Shown here: positions 10,301-22,556 of the stretch, piece by piece
Position numbering within the stretch: position 1 is the first letter of the stretch
Layout: each line of letters begins with the position of its first letter
DNA from: Thuidium tamariscinum
Lineage: Eukaryota; Streptophyta; Bryopsida; Hypnales; Thuidiaceae
Assembly: GCA_947034885.2 (NCBI GenBank)
Contig: OX344755.2
Coordinates: 22,017,052-22,081,051 of the forward strand
Direction: 5' to 3'
Length of the DNA stretch: 64,000 bases
The notes under the pieces: generated by a model
What the model saw: only the letters and a program-made list of their open reading frames with translations
The model's database searches: none
Told to the model about the DNA's origin: nothing
Program-made: the position numbers and the translations under genes

Positions 10301-12849
10301 CATTGACCTGGTTCAAGCCCAAGAGCAGCATGCCTTACACTCTGCAAGTAACTTTTTTGGCCTATTGTTGCAATTGTAAATAGGATTTTTTTTTTCATGA
10401 AATACTAGTAGTCTACTATGATGAGTTTTTCTTCTTCAGTTGTTGTTTGAATGTTATTGTTGGTATTGTTGATTTGCAAAAGTGGTTTAAATTGCTTTTT
10501 GTTGTAATATTCTCTTTTTCTATGTCATGGAATTAGAAAATTTGTCAATTTTTGCTACAGACTGTTCCCATATCATTCATTGTGATAATGTATAGGTAAT
10601 CTACGAAATCATGAGGATTGAGGCACTTGTTGTCCCACTTCCAAGGCAAGCCGAGAAAGATGTTTATTATAATGGTAAAGGTTCCCTCCTATCACTTTTG
10701 CTTTCTTACTTGAATATATTCAAATTTGTCAAATTAGGAAATGGATTCTAAAGTAGCAATTGAAGGAACTTGAGATGACTTTTTTGATTTAGGAGTTTGT
10801 CTTTGCCTTCATCTTAGATCTAGATGTATCCTAAATTTAAATTTAAATTAGAAACCAAGCCTTTCAGCACTTGAGAGTCTTCATTTGGTACATTGAAATT
10901 TTCCAGAATTACAATATGAGATTTTTGAATTTTGACTAGTTCATTTGAGAATCAATTAGTTTGGGGGGGGGGATCAATTTTAATATAATTGAGTAATTGA
11001 AAGGCTTAAAGACTAAAGTTAGAATTTTACTTCATCAAGTTTTAACTACAATTTACAAAACTAGTGTGCTTAGGGCCCCATATTAGAGGCCAAAATTAAA
11101 GATTATTGTATTAGGCATTTAGTTTTGACTTCATTTAGATATCTTTTGGATTTTTAATATGTTTCACTTCCATGCACAGGTTTACTCTTCTCCAAAGGTT
11201 CTTATGTGTGGCCAGCAACAACTTCTCTTCATTATGATCCAGATTTATATCCAAATCCTCAAGATTTTGATCCATCAAGATTTGTTGTATGTGCATGCAT
11301 CATACTTAAATTACTATCCAAGAATGCAATTAATTGTTTGAATCTTAAGTTAACTAGGCCTACTTTGATTTGAGATTTTTTTTATGCATGGAGCTTATAC
11401 TCATGGAATTCATATCATATTATAAATTGATAGTTCACACAACTTGGCTAGAATTGGTGGCATTAGTGTCTAATGACTAAGTTGGTGTGTGCTCTCCACT
11501 TGAAAGAAGACATGATTTTTATTGGTGTTTTTGTGCATTTATTTAGTTTTAACTTATTTTCTTTTTGTTGAGTCAATTTTAATGTAGTGCTAAAGTTGCT
11601 TGCATCTAAATTCTACTCATTTGCATGAACTTGAATAGAGTTTAATGGTATCTTGATGTGAATAATTAACAAGCTATTTGCAATTAGACCCTCATTTCTT
11701 TAGTTCTTTTACTTGTTTCCAATTTCTTTGGGTACTTGAGTTATTTGTAAAGTATACTAAACCAAGGTTTAAACCAATGAATTTTGTGAAAAAGCCAGTT
11801 GAGTTAAAGAAGTCAAAATAAAAGTGAGTATGAAACTTATTTTTCCATCAAAACGGTGCCTAAAAAAGTTTGGTCCCCACTTTTGAAGTCATGAGACATA
11901 AGTATCTTATAAAAAAGTTTGATGCTTCAACTATAGTTGCCTTCTCAACTTCAAAAAAAGTCATGCCCAAAGTGGGGGGGACTTTACAAATAACTCAAGT
12001 GTATAAGAAATGTTTTTTTGAGTCTAATATTGGACTATTGGAATTCATTGCAGGAGAAGCCTAAGCCAAATGCTTTCATGCCTTTTGGCCAAGGTCCACA
12101 TTTATGCCCTGGAAGTGAACTTGCATTGACAGAGACATTGTTCATCATCCATCATCTTGTGACAAATTACAGGTTTGAGAACAAGCATGCATTATGCAAA
12201 ATGAACAATAGTTTAATGCTTGTTTGTTATTTCAATTGCTTGTTGGAATGTGATGATTGCACAATTCAGACTAGTTAACCTTATGAATTGGGATGTGAAG
12301 GAGATTATTATGTACAATATCAAGTTATAAAAATCAATTTTTTTAATTTTGAACATCCAAACTTCTACTTGAAGGGAGCACATTCAATTGAAGAATTTGA
12401 GTTTTATATTTTCAACCAAATATGGACATCAATAGAATGCTTGCTTGAGTAGACTAAGCTTTAAGATCTACAAGTGTTCTAATTTATACATGACAAGTTA
12501 GACCAATAGTTGGTCTTAAAGCTTCATTTCTTTGAGCAAGCATTCAAGTTGTGAAAGTAACATGGTTGTCTTGGAACTTGGACTTGACTTTACCATTTTG
12601 GAATCAATTTCTTTACACCTTCTCTAAAGTTCAGATGAATTTTGATGGGTGGAAGTCTTTAGGCCTTGGTATAGAAGAATTTGTGAAACATGATGTATCT
12701 ATTTTGTATAATGAAGGAAATTGAAATTATGTGCACATTGTGGCTCTTGCAGTTGGAAAAAGTGTGGAACGGTCAAAGGAGTGAGACAACTTCCAATTAG
12801 AAAACTTATGAGTTTTCCAATTTGTTTGGTCAAGAGGCATATGGCATGA
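7303..12849 (+). CDS. Cytochrome P450, CYP85 clan, CYP707-like (P450-1)
   Basis: Nine exons are read: 7303 to about 7545 (exon 1), 7955-8267, 8844-8999, 9454-9693, 10258-10347, 10596-10674, 11180-11286, 12054-12172 and 12753-12849. Exons 2-9 are open and phase-compatible, with GT-AG borders, giving about 400 residues. Exon 1 encodes MQVSDMASE and a membrane helix ([13 protein letters not shown]), as in ER-anchored plant P450s. Its end is unresolved: a TGA follows GNSVP, and the donor phase does not fit exon 2. Visible motifs are [11 protein letters not shown]-helix EIMR, FDPSRF and heme loop [10 protein letters not shown] (Cys codon 12105-12107). The I-helix reads AAVLTT (9610-9627), with Leu where P450s have Asp/Glu. 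The CYP85 clan includes hormone and terpenoid oxidases; the substrate here is unknown. The stop is TGA at 12847. Confidence 0.85.
11737..11997. mobile_element. Family C element, copy 1, in P450-1 intron 7
   Basis: The element is 261 bp with ends TGAGTTATTTGTAAAGT and ACTTTACAAATAACTCA and an internal G-run near the right end. Flanks ACT (11734-11736) and AGT (11998-12000) differ by one base; the empty site in P450-2 reads AGT near 34557. It lies 56 bp before the exon 8 acceptor. Confidence 0.85.
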
Positions 12850-14814
12850 CAAGTTGAATTATTGATCTCAATGAGGAAGTGGTGGAGTTTGAGACTAGCT
12901 TTGGGATGAGTGGTCCCATTGACCTAAATATGGCATTGACCTATATATATGAATATATGGTAATCTATAAGGAAAGGTTGTTATTGAACATGTATCATCT
13001 TGTGAATTCACCATCTTATACATTCTTTGTATTATTTTGAACATGTGAATATCATCAATTGATAAGGCATATGATTTTCTTTTGCACTAAAATTGATTTT
13101 CCATTTTGGAATATAATAGGGTGCTATGATAAGAGTAATTGGATTATTGGTCAATTCACATAGAAATTGTTGTTGTAATTTGTATAATTAGTTAGTATAA
13201 AGTATTGTTTGAATAGGAGGTATGGAAATTTATGATATTAGAATACATGTTGCAATTTTTGCCATATTTCACAATCATGAAGCAATGGTGATGTAGTATA
13301 GTATAGTGTTATATATAGCTATATAGTTGTATATAGAAGGAAAGGATTACAATCTATTTGTAAATTAGAGCACATGTAGCAAGTAATGTTTGTCTATTAT
13401 GTGAATAAATTGTAAACTTAGCTACACATCTTAGATGAATCATGGCAATTTAGCAATCTCATATATTATAAAATTTTCTAATTATGAGAGCTATTACTTG
13501 TCTTTTGTCATCAATTTAAACAATTTTCTTATATTTTCTATAATCTTTAAAGAAATGTGGCCTATTTTTACTAAAAGAACACTCAAAACTATCATTTCTA
13601 TTGCACAAAATGAAAAAAAATTGAAAATTATTATTTTTGGACATCTTACAAAAGGATCTTACATCTAACTACTTGAAAAAATGTTTGATATAAAAATAAT
13701 TTACGACATATATTGTAAGATATCTATGTTTGAAGCAAACAAAATAAGATTTCTTATACAATGCAAGATTAGATGAATTGATTTAAACCTTTTTAATTAA
13801 AATCTTTTACATTGCAAAGTTTTGAGCCTTAAATCTTTATTTTGGAAAATTGAAATGAAGGCCTATGAAAGGAAATAAAATTTGAAAACTTAATTTGCAT
13901 TTGTTAGAAAATGTTACATAAAAGTAGGTATGAGATAGAAGGAAAATTTAAATTATTAATATCTTTAAGATGAAATTAAATTGGACTAATTGTTTTTGAA
14001 AAGTAATAAAAAATGCAATTAGAAATGAATCCTTTAAGTTATTTTTTCAAAAAGATGCTTTGAATACTTGAGGAACAAGATTGTCCATGCCTTTCACATA
14101 ACTTATTTACATGAAATGAATCAAATGTTTCCATTACAAAAAATAAAATCTGTGAGAAAAAAAATATAGAAGAAAAGAGTTCAAAATTTTCAAATTTAAT
14201 TTTGTTGTTCATTCTTGTTTTGAGCTCATTTGTGCATTACTTTTGTTCTTGTACACAAATTGGAGAAAAACTTATATTCTCACAAAGCTAATTAGTTTTT
14301 TAATTTTCAAATAAATTTAAAAAAATCATGACAAAAATTGAGATCTTAGATATCTTCTTGAAATCCAATCCAATCCAAATCCAATCCAACTTCAAGTATC
14401 GTAGACAAGTTAATTATTGTGCACATTTCAATTCCCAGTGGTTTTTTGGAAGGTGGGTATCTTCTTTTCACTAATTTAAAAAGAAATTGAAATTAGTGAA
14501 TGACATAAGAATATTGTAGTATAATGAAATCACAATTATATTTCAAAAGTTGTGACCTTTATACAAATGAGTTTACATATGTTTTGAGTAATGTGGTATC
14601 AATATGCCATCTACTTACCGTGTACGTTAAGTTTCAGTATGGGAGCTACAAATGTTGCCCTCTTTTTAGGAAACATAGAAAATTGATGAGGTTTTTTCAT
14701 TGTCATTTTTGGCTTTAGCAACATCTACTCTTTCCTTTTTTTTCTTGTTTCTCATAAAAATTGTCATATTTTGTGCAAAGACTTGCTAATGACACATGTA
14801 CAGTAAGTAAAGCT
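12850..14814. other. P450-1 3' flank, no gene seen
   Basis: AT-rich sequence collinear with 35487-38760 in S2, apart from two family F insertions there. Open frames (13435, 14524) are not conserved as protein between the two copies. Polyadenylation of P450-1 must lie near its start but cannot be fixed. Confidence 0.6.
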
Positions 14815-16164
14815 ATACATGAATGTTTTTTTTCTAGTCATTTGGTGCACAATTGCATCAAATTTTTTGGCCTAACACCAAGCCTACAAAAAATAAAAAA
14901 TAAAATTTTGGATGAAATCGCTAATAAACTTCAATTTTTAAGAAAATTTTGGATGAAATCACCAAATAATGAATGAAAATATAATGATGGTGTGAGCACT
15001 TGATTATCTATCCGTAGTAAACAAGCTAATATAACCAGAGTTCTTATTTTTAAGCTTTTGGATTGGGTGTCTATGCGTTGATCCATTGTGCCTTCCAAGC
15101 AATGAATCTTTACATGGTTTGTAAGTGTTTTGAAATTAAAATAACCTTAATTTACTTTAAATTAGTTTTTTAGTGGCTTTTTTGGCCTCTAATTAGGCCG
15201 CTATGATTCTCTAGTCAAGTATTTCTCAAACTAAATCTCAATACATATTCTTATAGATTATTTTCTACTCATTTTAGAATAATAAGACTCAAGTTATTTG
15301 GACTTTTCTAGCAAAAGTTATAAGTGGATGAAATTTGACTGCTAATTGTTACATCAATGTTCATCCATGTTTTTCTACTACTTGATAAACTTAAATTAGG
15401 AATTTTCTTTACTTAAAAGTGTTTTTTTTTCTCAACTTTACTCTAATTCTTCTAATTTTACTTTTTCTAACTACTTTTCATTTATTTTAATGACTAAACT
15501 TCATCCAGCCCTATCTTATTTGTTTTAAGTCCAAATTCTATGTTTAATATGTTTTTGGAAAGATAAAAGAGAGTTCTACATTATTATTATTTTTTTATCT
15601 AAAAAAAAGTCTTATCTTCAACTACTGAATCACACTTTTATTTCGGATTCACTAATATAATTGAAATTATTTAAGTTACAAATGATTCAGATTTTTACCT
15701 CAATGGGTGGAGGAACTTGCATGTTATTAAAGATTTGTTCCCAACTTTCTTCGTTTTCCATGGTGCAACTTGTTGATATTTTTGCTCACCGCTTAAAGAT
15801 AGGATTTTTTATTACACAAATTGTAATAATATGTCTAATTCCTATTTTTTTTAAAAATTTCTTCTATTGCAACTACATTATTGTATTACAAGTTAACACT
15901 TTGGAAAGTGCTAGAATTATGCTTTTAAAAATAATTGACCCTTATTTCCTACAAGTCAATTATTTTTTTATCTCTAACCAGCAGTTGGAATTGAACTTCT
16001 AAAATTTTGAATTTTAATCCTATCTACTTCAAACCTTCTTCAAAGTTTGTATAAACTCCTTCAACCTTCACTTCATCTTCAAAACTTCATTGCTTGAGTT
16101 TGGAAACTCATTAGATAGGTTAGAAGAGTTTGTAAGCTAGTTGCTAAACCCTTTTCCTTAATTG

Positions 16165-16400
16165 AGAATTAATATTGTTAATTCTCCTCTTAATTCTCTA
16201 TCTAATTCTCCTTCTAAATTCTCTTTCTAATCTTCCTTCTAAATTCTCTTCAAATCTCCCCTTCTCTTCACTTAATTCTTCTCTACTCTAATCTTCCTTC
16301 TATCCTCCAACTTCTATCCTTCTAATCCTCTTTTCTTCTTCCTAATTCCTTCCTCCTTCTTTCTAATTTCTTCACTTCTTCTTTTTCCTATTTTTTTTCC
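16165..16400. repeat. Polypyrimidine tract
   Basis: About 235 bp of almost pure T and C on the plus strand, made of degenerate TTCTCCTTCTAA and CTTCTAAATTCTC words. It looks like a decayed simple repeat. No coding or conserved site is seen. Confidence 0.75.
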
Positions 16401-16492
16401 TATATCGGATTTATTTATCTTTTAAAAAAAAATTTATAACCCACTGCAAAAAATGAAACACAAAAAAAATATTTGTTCGTGGAGGGGTTGAT

Positions 16493-16620
16493 TAACTCCA
16501 CCTCTCGGCCATAGATGATGGCCTGTCCGTAGTTGCCTGGTCGCACCGGCCTAGCTGGGCTGGCTGACCAGGGCTCTGGCCGAGACCAGGCGCTCTTGGC
16601 TGGCCCTGGCCCCTAAAATA
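16493..16620. other. GC-rich patch with repeated GGCC words
   Basis: About 125 bp far richer in G and C than the surrounding sequence. It has repeated CTGGCC / GGCCAG words able to fold back on themselves. It has no counterpart elsewhere in the window, and the function is unknown. Confidence 0.4.
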
Positions 16621-17649
16621 AAACTAAATAGGATTTTTTCTTGAAGTTTTTTGAGACATTTTGAGGAGGGACAAGGAAACTAGACAAAGGTTTGTTTATC
16701 TTTGTATTGGATTTTTTGAGAGAAGAATTTCTACAACCTCTCCTTGCTCTAAGCAAAGAAAGTTTTTTCACAAAGGTTGAACTACGGGAAGTCAAAGTTT
16801 CACCGTGGTTTCTACATCACAAATAATTCTACAAACACTAAACCTTCACGAATTCAAAGCTCCTCTGTAATTTGAATAAAAAAAAGAGTAACCTCTAAAT
16901 TACTTCCCACGATGCCAAAGCTTCGCCATCCGAAATGAGACAAGGAAAATAACTAACAAAAAAACCAAAAAAACAGTTATTAGTGTACAACTATAGATGT
17001 TAGTACAAATACAAAACAAGTATTTAAAACAAGTGAGAAACTCAAGATACACAAAAGGTTAGTAGCTAGAGGCTCCCTTACGCGGCATCACCAATCATAA
17101 GGGGAGGGGCTCTAGAATTAGTACAAAAACACTTCAAAATTAACAAAAATCTTTACAACAGCTTTTCAACACATGCAAAGGAAGTCAGTAAACCTTGAAG
17201 GGACCCTATTGTCCTTCAAAGTTCAACAAAAACACCAAGAAGGATCTTGAAATGCTTCAAAATACAAGTTTGCAACTTTGGCTCAAACTTGGCCCAAAAG
17301 TTCAAATTATTGGACCAATATGTATTGTGCCAAAATTTTGGCTACAAAATGGTTTGAAAAGATGAATTGAGAGAGAAATGAGTACCCATTTATACTCTTT
17401 CAAGGGCACCCACATCCTCTCAATTTCACGTGGTAAACTTATCATCTAGGATTTTCATCCTAATCCAATCATTTTTGACTTTCTACGCTAAATCTATTTG
17501 TAACTTTTGAAGTTTCACTCCAAATCACAAATGGATTGTGCTATTAGCTTCAAAAGGCCACTTTCAGTGTGAAGGATTTTCCTCCCCCTTTTCATCCGCT
17601 AAAAACTCAACAAAACCCAATGCTAGATTAATGACCAAATAAGATAAAA
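16621..17649. other. Gene-free interval between GC patch and family F
   Basis: Moderately AT-rich sequence, unique in the window. A 60-codon minus frame at 16613-16795 has no domain. Nothing that identifies a retroelement, such as a primer-binding site or protease/integrase motif, can be seen. Confidence 0.5.
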
Positions 17650-18379
17650 GGGTCATTGCAAGAAATACCATCCAAAAAGCGTAGCGTTTTCACAGTACTC
17701 TTTTTTTCCTTTGGGAGGGCTTTAAAATTAAAAAAATAATTTTTAAAAATAATAAAAAATATATTTTATGTATATATCTTTAAAAAGAAGGTACCCTAGA
17801 AAGGAAAATCATAGGAAAAATCTCTAAGTAGGAGAATTAGAAAAGTGCAAAATCTCATGAAAATTAATACTTTTACATTTTAATTTATAAAAAATAGGAA
17901 AATCAATTTTGAGAAAAACAAAAAATTGGCCATTCTTAAAGAGTTGATTTTGATGAGATTTCACCAAAAGAACAATCTTAGAACCATCTTCAATGTTCAA
18001 AAATTGTGCGCAATGGAAAAAATTTTGCACTCATATGGAGAACATGAAATAATATATTTTTAGATTTCATTCAAAAGTTATAAATTTTACATCTATATGT
18101 ATAGACTATAAAAGTCTTGTTTATAAATCATTAAATTTGGGCACTCATAACGTAGTGATTTTTGTAAACTACAAACTGTGACGCTCAACAAAAATGATTT
18201 TTAAATATAAATTATTTTTTCTTAATTTTCGAAAAATAAGGAATCTAATAAACTCAAGTTAGGTATGTTCAATAAAAATTTCATGTTCATTGGACTTAAT
18301 CTCCAAAAGTTATAGTAAACAACAAAAAAATGGTTCTCATTGTGACATGAAATAGGACCGGTGTTTCTTGCAATGACCC
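17650..18379. mobile_element. Family F element, copy 1
   Basis: The 730-bp element has terminal inverted repeats GGGTCATTGCAAGAAATACC and GGTGTTTCTTGCAATGACCC. The flanking AAAA on both sides agrees with the 4-bp target duplication seen for other copies. The interior is AT-rich and non-coding. Other copies are at 24759, 25564, 36178, 36952, 40964 and 47055. Confidence 0.75.
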
Positions 18380-18692
18380 AAAAATTCAACTTTTGAAAGT
18401 TGACTTTTTTTATGAAAATTAACTAGCCTAGGATAATAAGTCTAAAAGAGTAAAAAAACACCTAATTTAGGCCTCATTTCGATGTGGTATGCACCTGTAA
18501 AACCAGTCAACTCTACCATAATATTTAAAATTGTTGGTTTGGGGATGAACTCTTTAAATTGGATACTTCCCGCTATCAAAATGTCTTGAAATTTGTTGAG
18601 GCTCTTTACTAACATAAAACAATTTATCCCGATTTTTAGTGGGATTTCACCACAACCTAGGTAATTTTTATGAATTTTCCATTGAAGATTAA

Positions 18693-19850
18693 GAGCATCG
18701 CCACCAGTGGCACTCCAAATGACCATTGTATCAAGAGTTGGCGAGGGTTATGGAGTCCCTTTAGATGTGGCGTTGCCGTGACCTTGTATTGATCCCCACC
18801 AACAAGTTGCTAAAATTAAATTGATAATACTTTTTCCACTGCCACTAAGGCACCGTATGCCACTGAGGTGCTCCTATTATAGCTCACTTGATGGGTGGTG
18901 GAGAAGTAAACTTTTTTGTTGAATTGTGAACAATGTCCGTTAATAGAGACACTGTGAATGTTGGTGAAGACTGTGTGACTTGTTGTTGGAGCTATAAATT
19001 TTAGAGTTGAGTTTTTGTTATTAAAAATAAAAATTGAATGTTTTACATCATCAATAATTTTGGAAAAACACAATGAAGAGTGAAGTGTACTTTCTTTAAT
19101 TAAATTAAATTAAATTTTGGGACCACTTTAATGTAATACTAATGTATTGTAAATAAAAGCTTTATCTTTTACATTATCAATAACTTAAGAAAACCACAAC
19201 AAAGAGTGAAGTGTATTGCTTTTGTTTAACTAAATTTGGGACCACTCACTAATGTATTAAAAATAAAAGCTTTATCTTTTATATTATAAATGTATATAAC
19301 ATAGACATGAACTTTTTAATATTTTTAGAATATCTAAATTTATATTTGAATGAAATCTTATTTAATCCTATATTCTTACATTTAAAGTCTTTTATTATTT
19401 TTCCCTCCCTTTAAGAGTATATGGGTGAGTGCATTGTTGAACAATTGGTTCCAAAGCACCCCCAAATCCTTAAAGGGCATACATGGGAAAAAACTTTGAA
19501 GTTTTTTATTATTTTTCTCCACATAGTCTAAGTTGCTTCTCTTCCTCTTTGTAAAAGTTCTTCTGTTTCCTTGCACGCGTACCACAGCCCTCCATTGCTT
19601 CCACGTAGGCATTCATTGAGGGAATCATAGGAGGGAATAGTCTACGTTGACTAAGATAGCGTTTAGCGTCAAGTATAAAACTGCCCTCTACAAAGCCCCT
19701 CTTTTGATGTGCAATTTTATATCTAGCGTGACTCACGTCAAATTTTATAGTGTAGCGTAGTGTTGGTGTGGAGCCGTTGACCACTAAAAAAGCACGCCAA
19801 ACGTGGAGTACCGTTGCAGAGAACACTACATACGACTGGTGGCGATGCTC
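18693..19850. mobile_element. PIF/Harbinger-type non-autonomous element P2
   Basis: The ends GAGCATCGCCACCAGT and ACTGGTGGCGATGCTC are a perfect 16-bp inverted pair flanked by TAA (18690-18692, 19851-19853). The uninterrupted repeat at 3100-3870 shows the empty site. At 1158 bp it is the largest of the four PIF-type elements here. Its minus-strand frames (76-105 codons) lack the DDE transposase or Myb-like motifs of autonomous members. Confidence 0.8.
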
Positions 19851-20574
19851 TAAAGCAGTTGACTATCCGGAAAGGCATCTTCTGAGTATCAAAAAAAATT
19901 GAACTTTTTGTAGGACCTCCCATGAAATTCCACAAAATATGTGTAAGTCTACATCTGAACTCTACACAAGTGCTGAACAAGAAATAAATTTCGCTCCATC
20001 CTTTAATTATCGGACTTCAAAGAATCTTTCACAAAAAGAGGAATCTTGACAAAGTGACTTCATCATTGACCTTCTAAGTAGTATGATCTTAATCCAAGAA
20101 CATCGTCTTCTAGCCATAGATTCCCTTCATAGAATCACCGTGACACAATCTATTATATAAGCAAAAATTGGAGGTTCTACTAAATGTAAGAAATGGTTGT
20201 AAACATGAAACCTATCTAAGGAACTGGGCTTTAAAACTTTCCTATATTCCTAAGACCTAGTTTTAGCCAATAACTGTCACATGCAAGGTAGATGAGGTTA
20301 TTTTAGAAATTTACACAAAAGATGGGTATTATTGGGGTTTTAGCCTATTCACAGTCGAGATTTAAACCTAAATGGATAAAAACATTAGAAAATATGACCA
20401 AATACTATATTGGCACGTCACATGCCTATTTTGATTTTATACTCTTTTGGGGACTTTTTGCACTATTTTACACACTATATTTCACAAAAAAAATGAAAAA
20501 AAAACCCCGTGATTTCAAAGTGACAAATTTGGGGCCCATAGATAGATACATCAAGAAAGTAACCTTCTATTGAA

Positions 20575-20775
20575 ACAATATTGTTTTAATGGATTCACAA
20601 GCCAACCCTAAAATTATATTGTTGCAATACAAAGGTAATATTACAACAGTGTTGTTTCAACAAAAGCATTATTTTTCCTATTGGAGCATATTTGTTATAG
20701 TACTACTTCTGTTTTAGAATAGTATGATTTTAAAGTTGGACTGTGAACTCATTGAAACAATATTGCAACAGTACT
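20575..20775. repeat. Inverted repeat around CAATATTG words
   Basis: TTGAAACAATATTG at the left (20570-20583) is matched near 20752-20768 by TTGAAACAATATTGCAA, with TTCACA / TGTGAA beside them in opposite orientation. It may be a small decayed MITE. The boundaries are not certain. Confidence 0.35.
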
Positions 20776-21032
20776 AAATGAGGGAGGGGGAGGGTATTTC
20801 CAGATGTATGTATTATGTGCTAATATAATGTTTTCTATCCAAAATATGGATGAATGTTGGGATTTGGGGCTCCACAATAAAATGAAATATCACCACTTTG
20901 GCACTTCATGAGAAATGAAAAACAAACAAACTACTGCACAGTAAGTAACATGTCTGCAATAGAAATCTACGATCACAATTCTGAGCAGGCAAAAGACTGG
21001 GAGATAACCACCTACGGACCATGGTGAGGATG

Positions 21033-21315
21033 TTGGTATAGGGCAATACCCGAAGAGGAGGGTGTTTTGGGAAATAAGGGGCAGATAAGGAGGGCGGAGC
21101 CCGACGAGGAGGCCTGTTATTTCCCAAAACACCCGACGATGAGGAGCCATTGCCCGACGTAAATCACGAACAGAAGGATGAAAAATTGAGGATGAAAAAT
21201 TGAAGTTGGATGAGTAATGTGTAATGCCCAATTACGCAAGAAAATCCGCGCAATCAGGCATTACGCCTCAGAATTCTCCCTGAAAATGTATGGGGAAATT
21301 CCTGCGAGTGGTTTA
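21033..21315. repeat. S1-only insert with 18-bp hairpin
   Basis: S2 reads straight through at about 39112, whereas S1 has about 280 extra bases. Inside are the perfect arms GGGTGTTTTGGGAAATAA (21060) and TTATTTCCCAAAACACCC (21117). Two minus-strand open frames (21127 and 21231 downward) span it but have no conserved counterpart. Confidence 0.55.
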
Positions 21316-21663
21316 CGGAAACTAGAGACACTGTTGCTTACCAAGAATTGCAAGATGGTCAGCAGCATGAACCAACTAATGCAAATCAAAACCTAAAGTA
21401 ACCCTAAATGTTGTGAGATTTGGGCTACATCCTCATTCTTTAATTGACACGATAGTCAAAAGGTAAAGAAATCTGAGAAAGTCATGACCCTTACTGTCAA
21501 ACACCTTGAATTGAGCTTACGTATTATTCTGAGGTATAGTATAGTCATGTATGAGTTCACTGGAAAATAATGAGATAGATCAGCCATGCATGCAAGCAGT
21601 TTGTAGAAATTGATCATTGGCTTTACTTCCAATGTGATGATCTTTGATAAGTTGGGGCATAAT

Positions 21664-21924
21664 TGAGTTATTGTAAAGTACACTAAACCAGGGTTTAAAC
21701 CCATGAGTTTTGTCAAAAAGCTGGTTTAGTTAAAAAAGTCAAAATAAAAGTGAGTATGAAACTTATTTTTCTATCAAAATAGTGCCTAAAAAATTTTGGT
21801 CCCCACTTCTGAAGTCGTGTAATGTAAGTATCTTGCAAAAAAATTTGATGCTTCAACTATAGTTGCCTTCTCAACATCAAAAAAAGTCATGTCCAAAGGG
21901 AGGGGGGACTTTACAAATAACTCA
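21664..21924. mobile_element. Family C element, copy 2
   Basis: Exactly 261 bp, with ends TGAGTTATTGTAAAGT and ACTTTACAAATAACTCA. It is flanked by AAT on both sides (21661-21663, 21925-21927). S2 has the empty site ATAATATGCAT near 39476, with AAT once. The 3-bp duplication is therefore directly proved by comparison. Confidence 0.9.
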
Positions 21925-22014
21925 AATATGCATATAATTAGTTAAAAACTTTTGTTAGAGTGTTGTATGTCAAATCAGGTTGTTGGATGTGCAAAGAGAA
22001 TTACTAACTAATGT

Positions 22015-22167
22015 AAATCATTCCATTACGGACCAAATGGGAGCAGACCCATTGCGGGTCAAATTGTACTGGACAGGTGGTGTACATTTAAGAACTTGAA
22101 TGTACACCACCACTACAATTTGACCTGCAGTGGGGTTGCTCTCATTTATTCTGTAATGGGGTAATTT
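22015..22167. mobile_element. Family I foldback element, S1 copy
   Basis: About 150 bp that folds on itself almost end to end. GGGTCAAATTGTA pairs with TACAATTTGACC, GGTGGTGTACATT with AATGTACACCACC, and the outer AATCATTCCATTACGG with CTGTAATGGGGTAATTT. The same element sits at the same place in S2 (39567-39719), so it predates the duplication. Confidence 0.7.
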
Positions 22168-22556
22168 ACTTTACTCTGTACTATCAATACTTCATAATAT
22201 CAATAATCAATGTTATGTTGTACCTTGGAGCCGGGCTTTTTTTTCATTTTTGAAGAAGTGCCATAGTGGCGATATAAAATGTTGTAGTGGTGTTCCAAAT
22301 TGCAACATTCATCCACTTATTGGATGTATAGTGTGGTTTTCATCTACAATCAGACAATTTCATCTAATATTTTTTTAAATTTCAAAGTTGTCTGGTGATT
22401 CCATCCAAATTTTTTGACATTTTTTATAGTGTTTTATAGCCAGATTATTTTTTCATGCCAAAACAAAAACAAAAACAAAAAACCCATACCCTGGAGTATA
22501 ATTTTTGGGTGGTGGGCCAGATAGAAATTTATCTACAGCAGGTGGACCAATGTATA

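Larger units (their letters stand above)
14815..20935. other. 6.1-kb block present in S1 and absent from S2
   Basis: S2 runs straight through (38745-38790), while S1 has about 6.1 kb between a CACAGTAAGTA word near 14806 and a second CACAGTAAGTA near 20936. The block contains a pyrimidine-rich tract, a GC-rich patch at 16493-16620, a family F element (17650-18379), an interspersed repeat and a PIF-type element. No reverse transcriptase, transposase or long terminal repeat is recognised. It is either one large insertion that later collected others, or sequence deleted from S2 between the short direct repeats. Confidence 0.6.
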
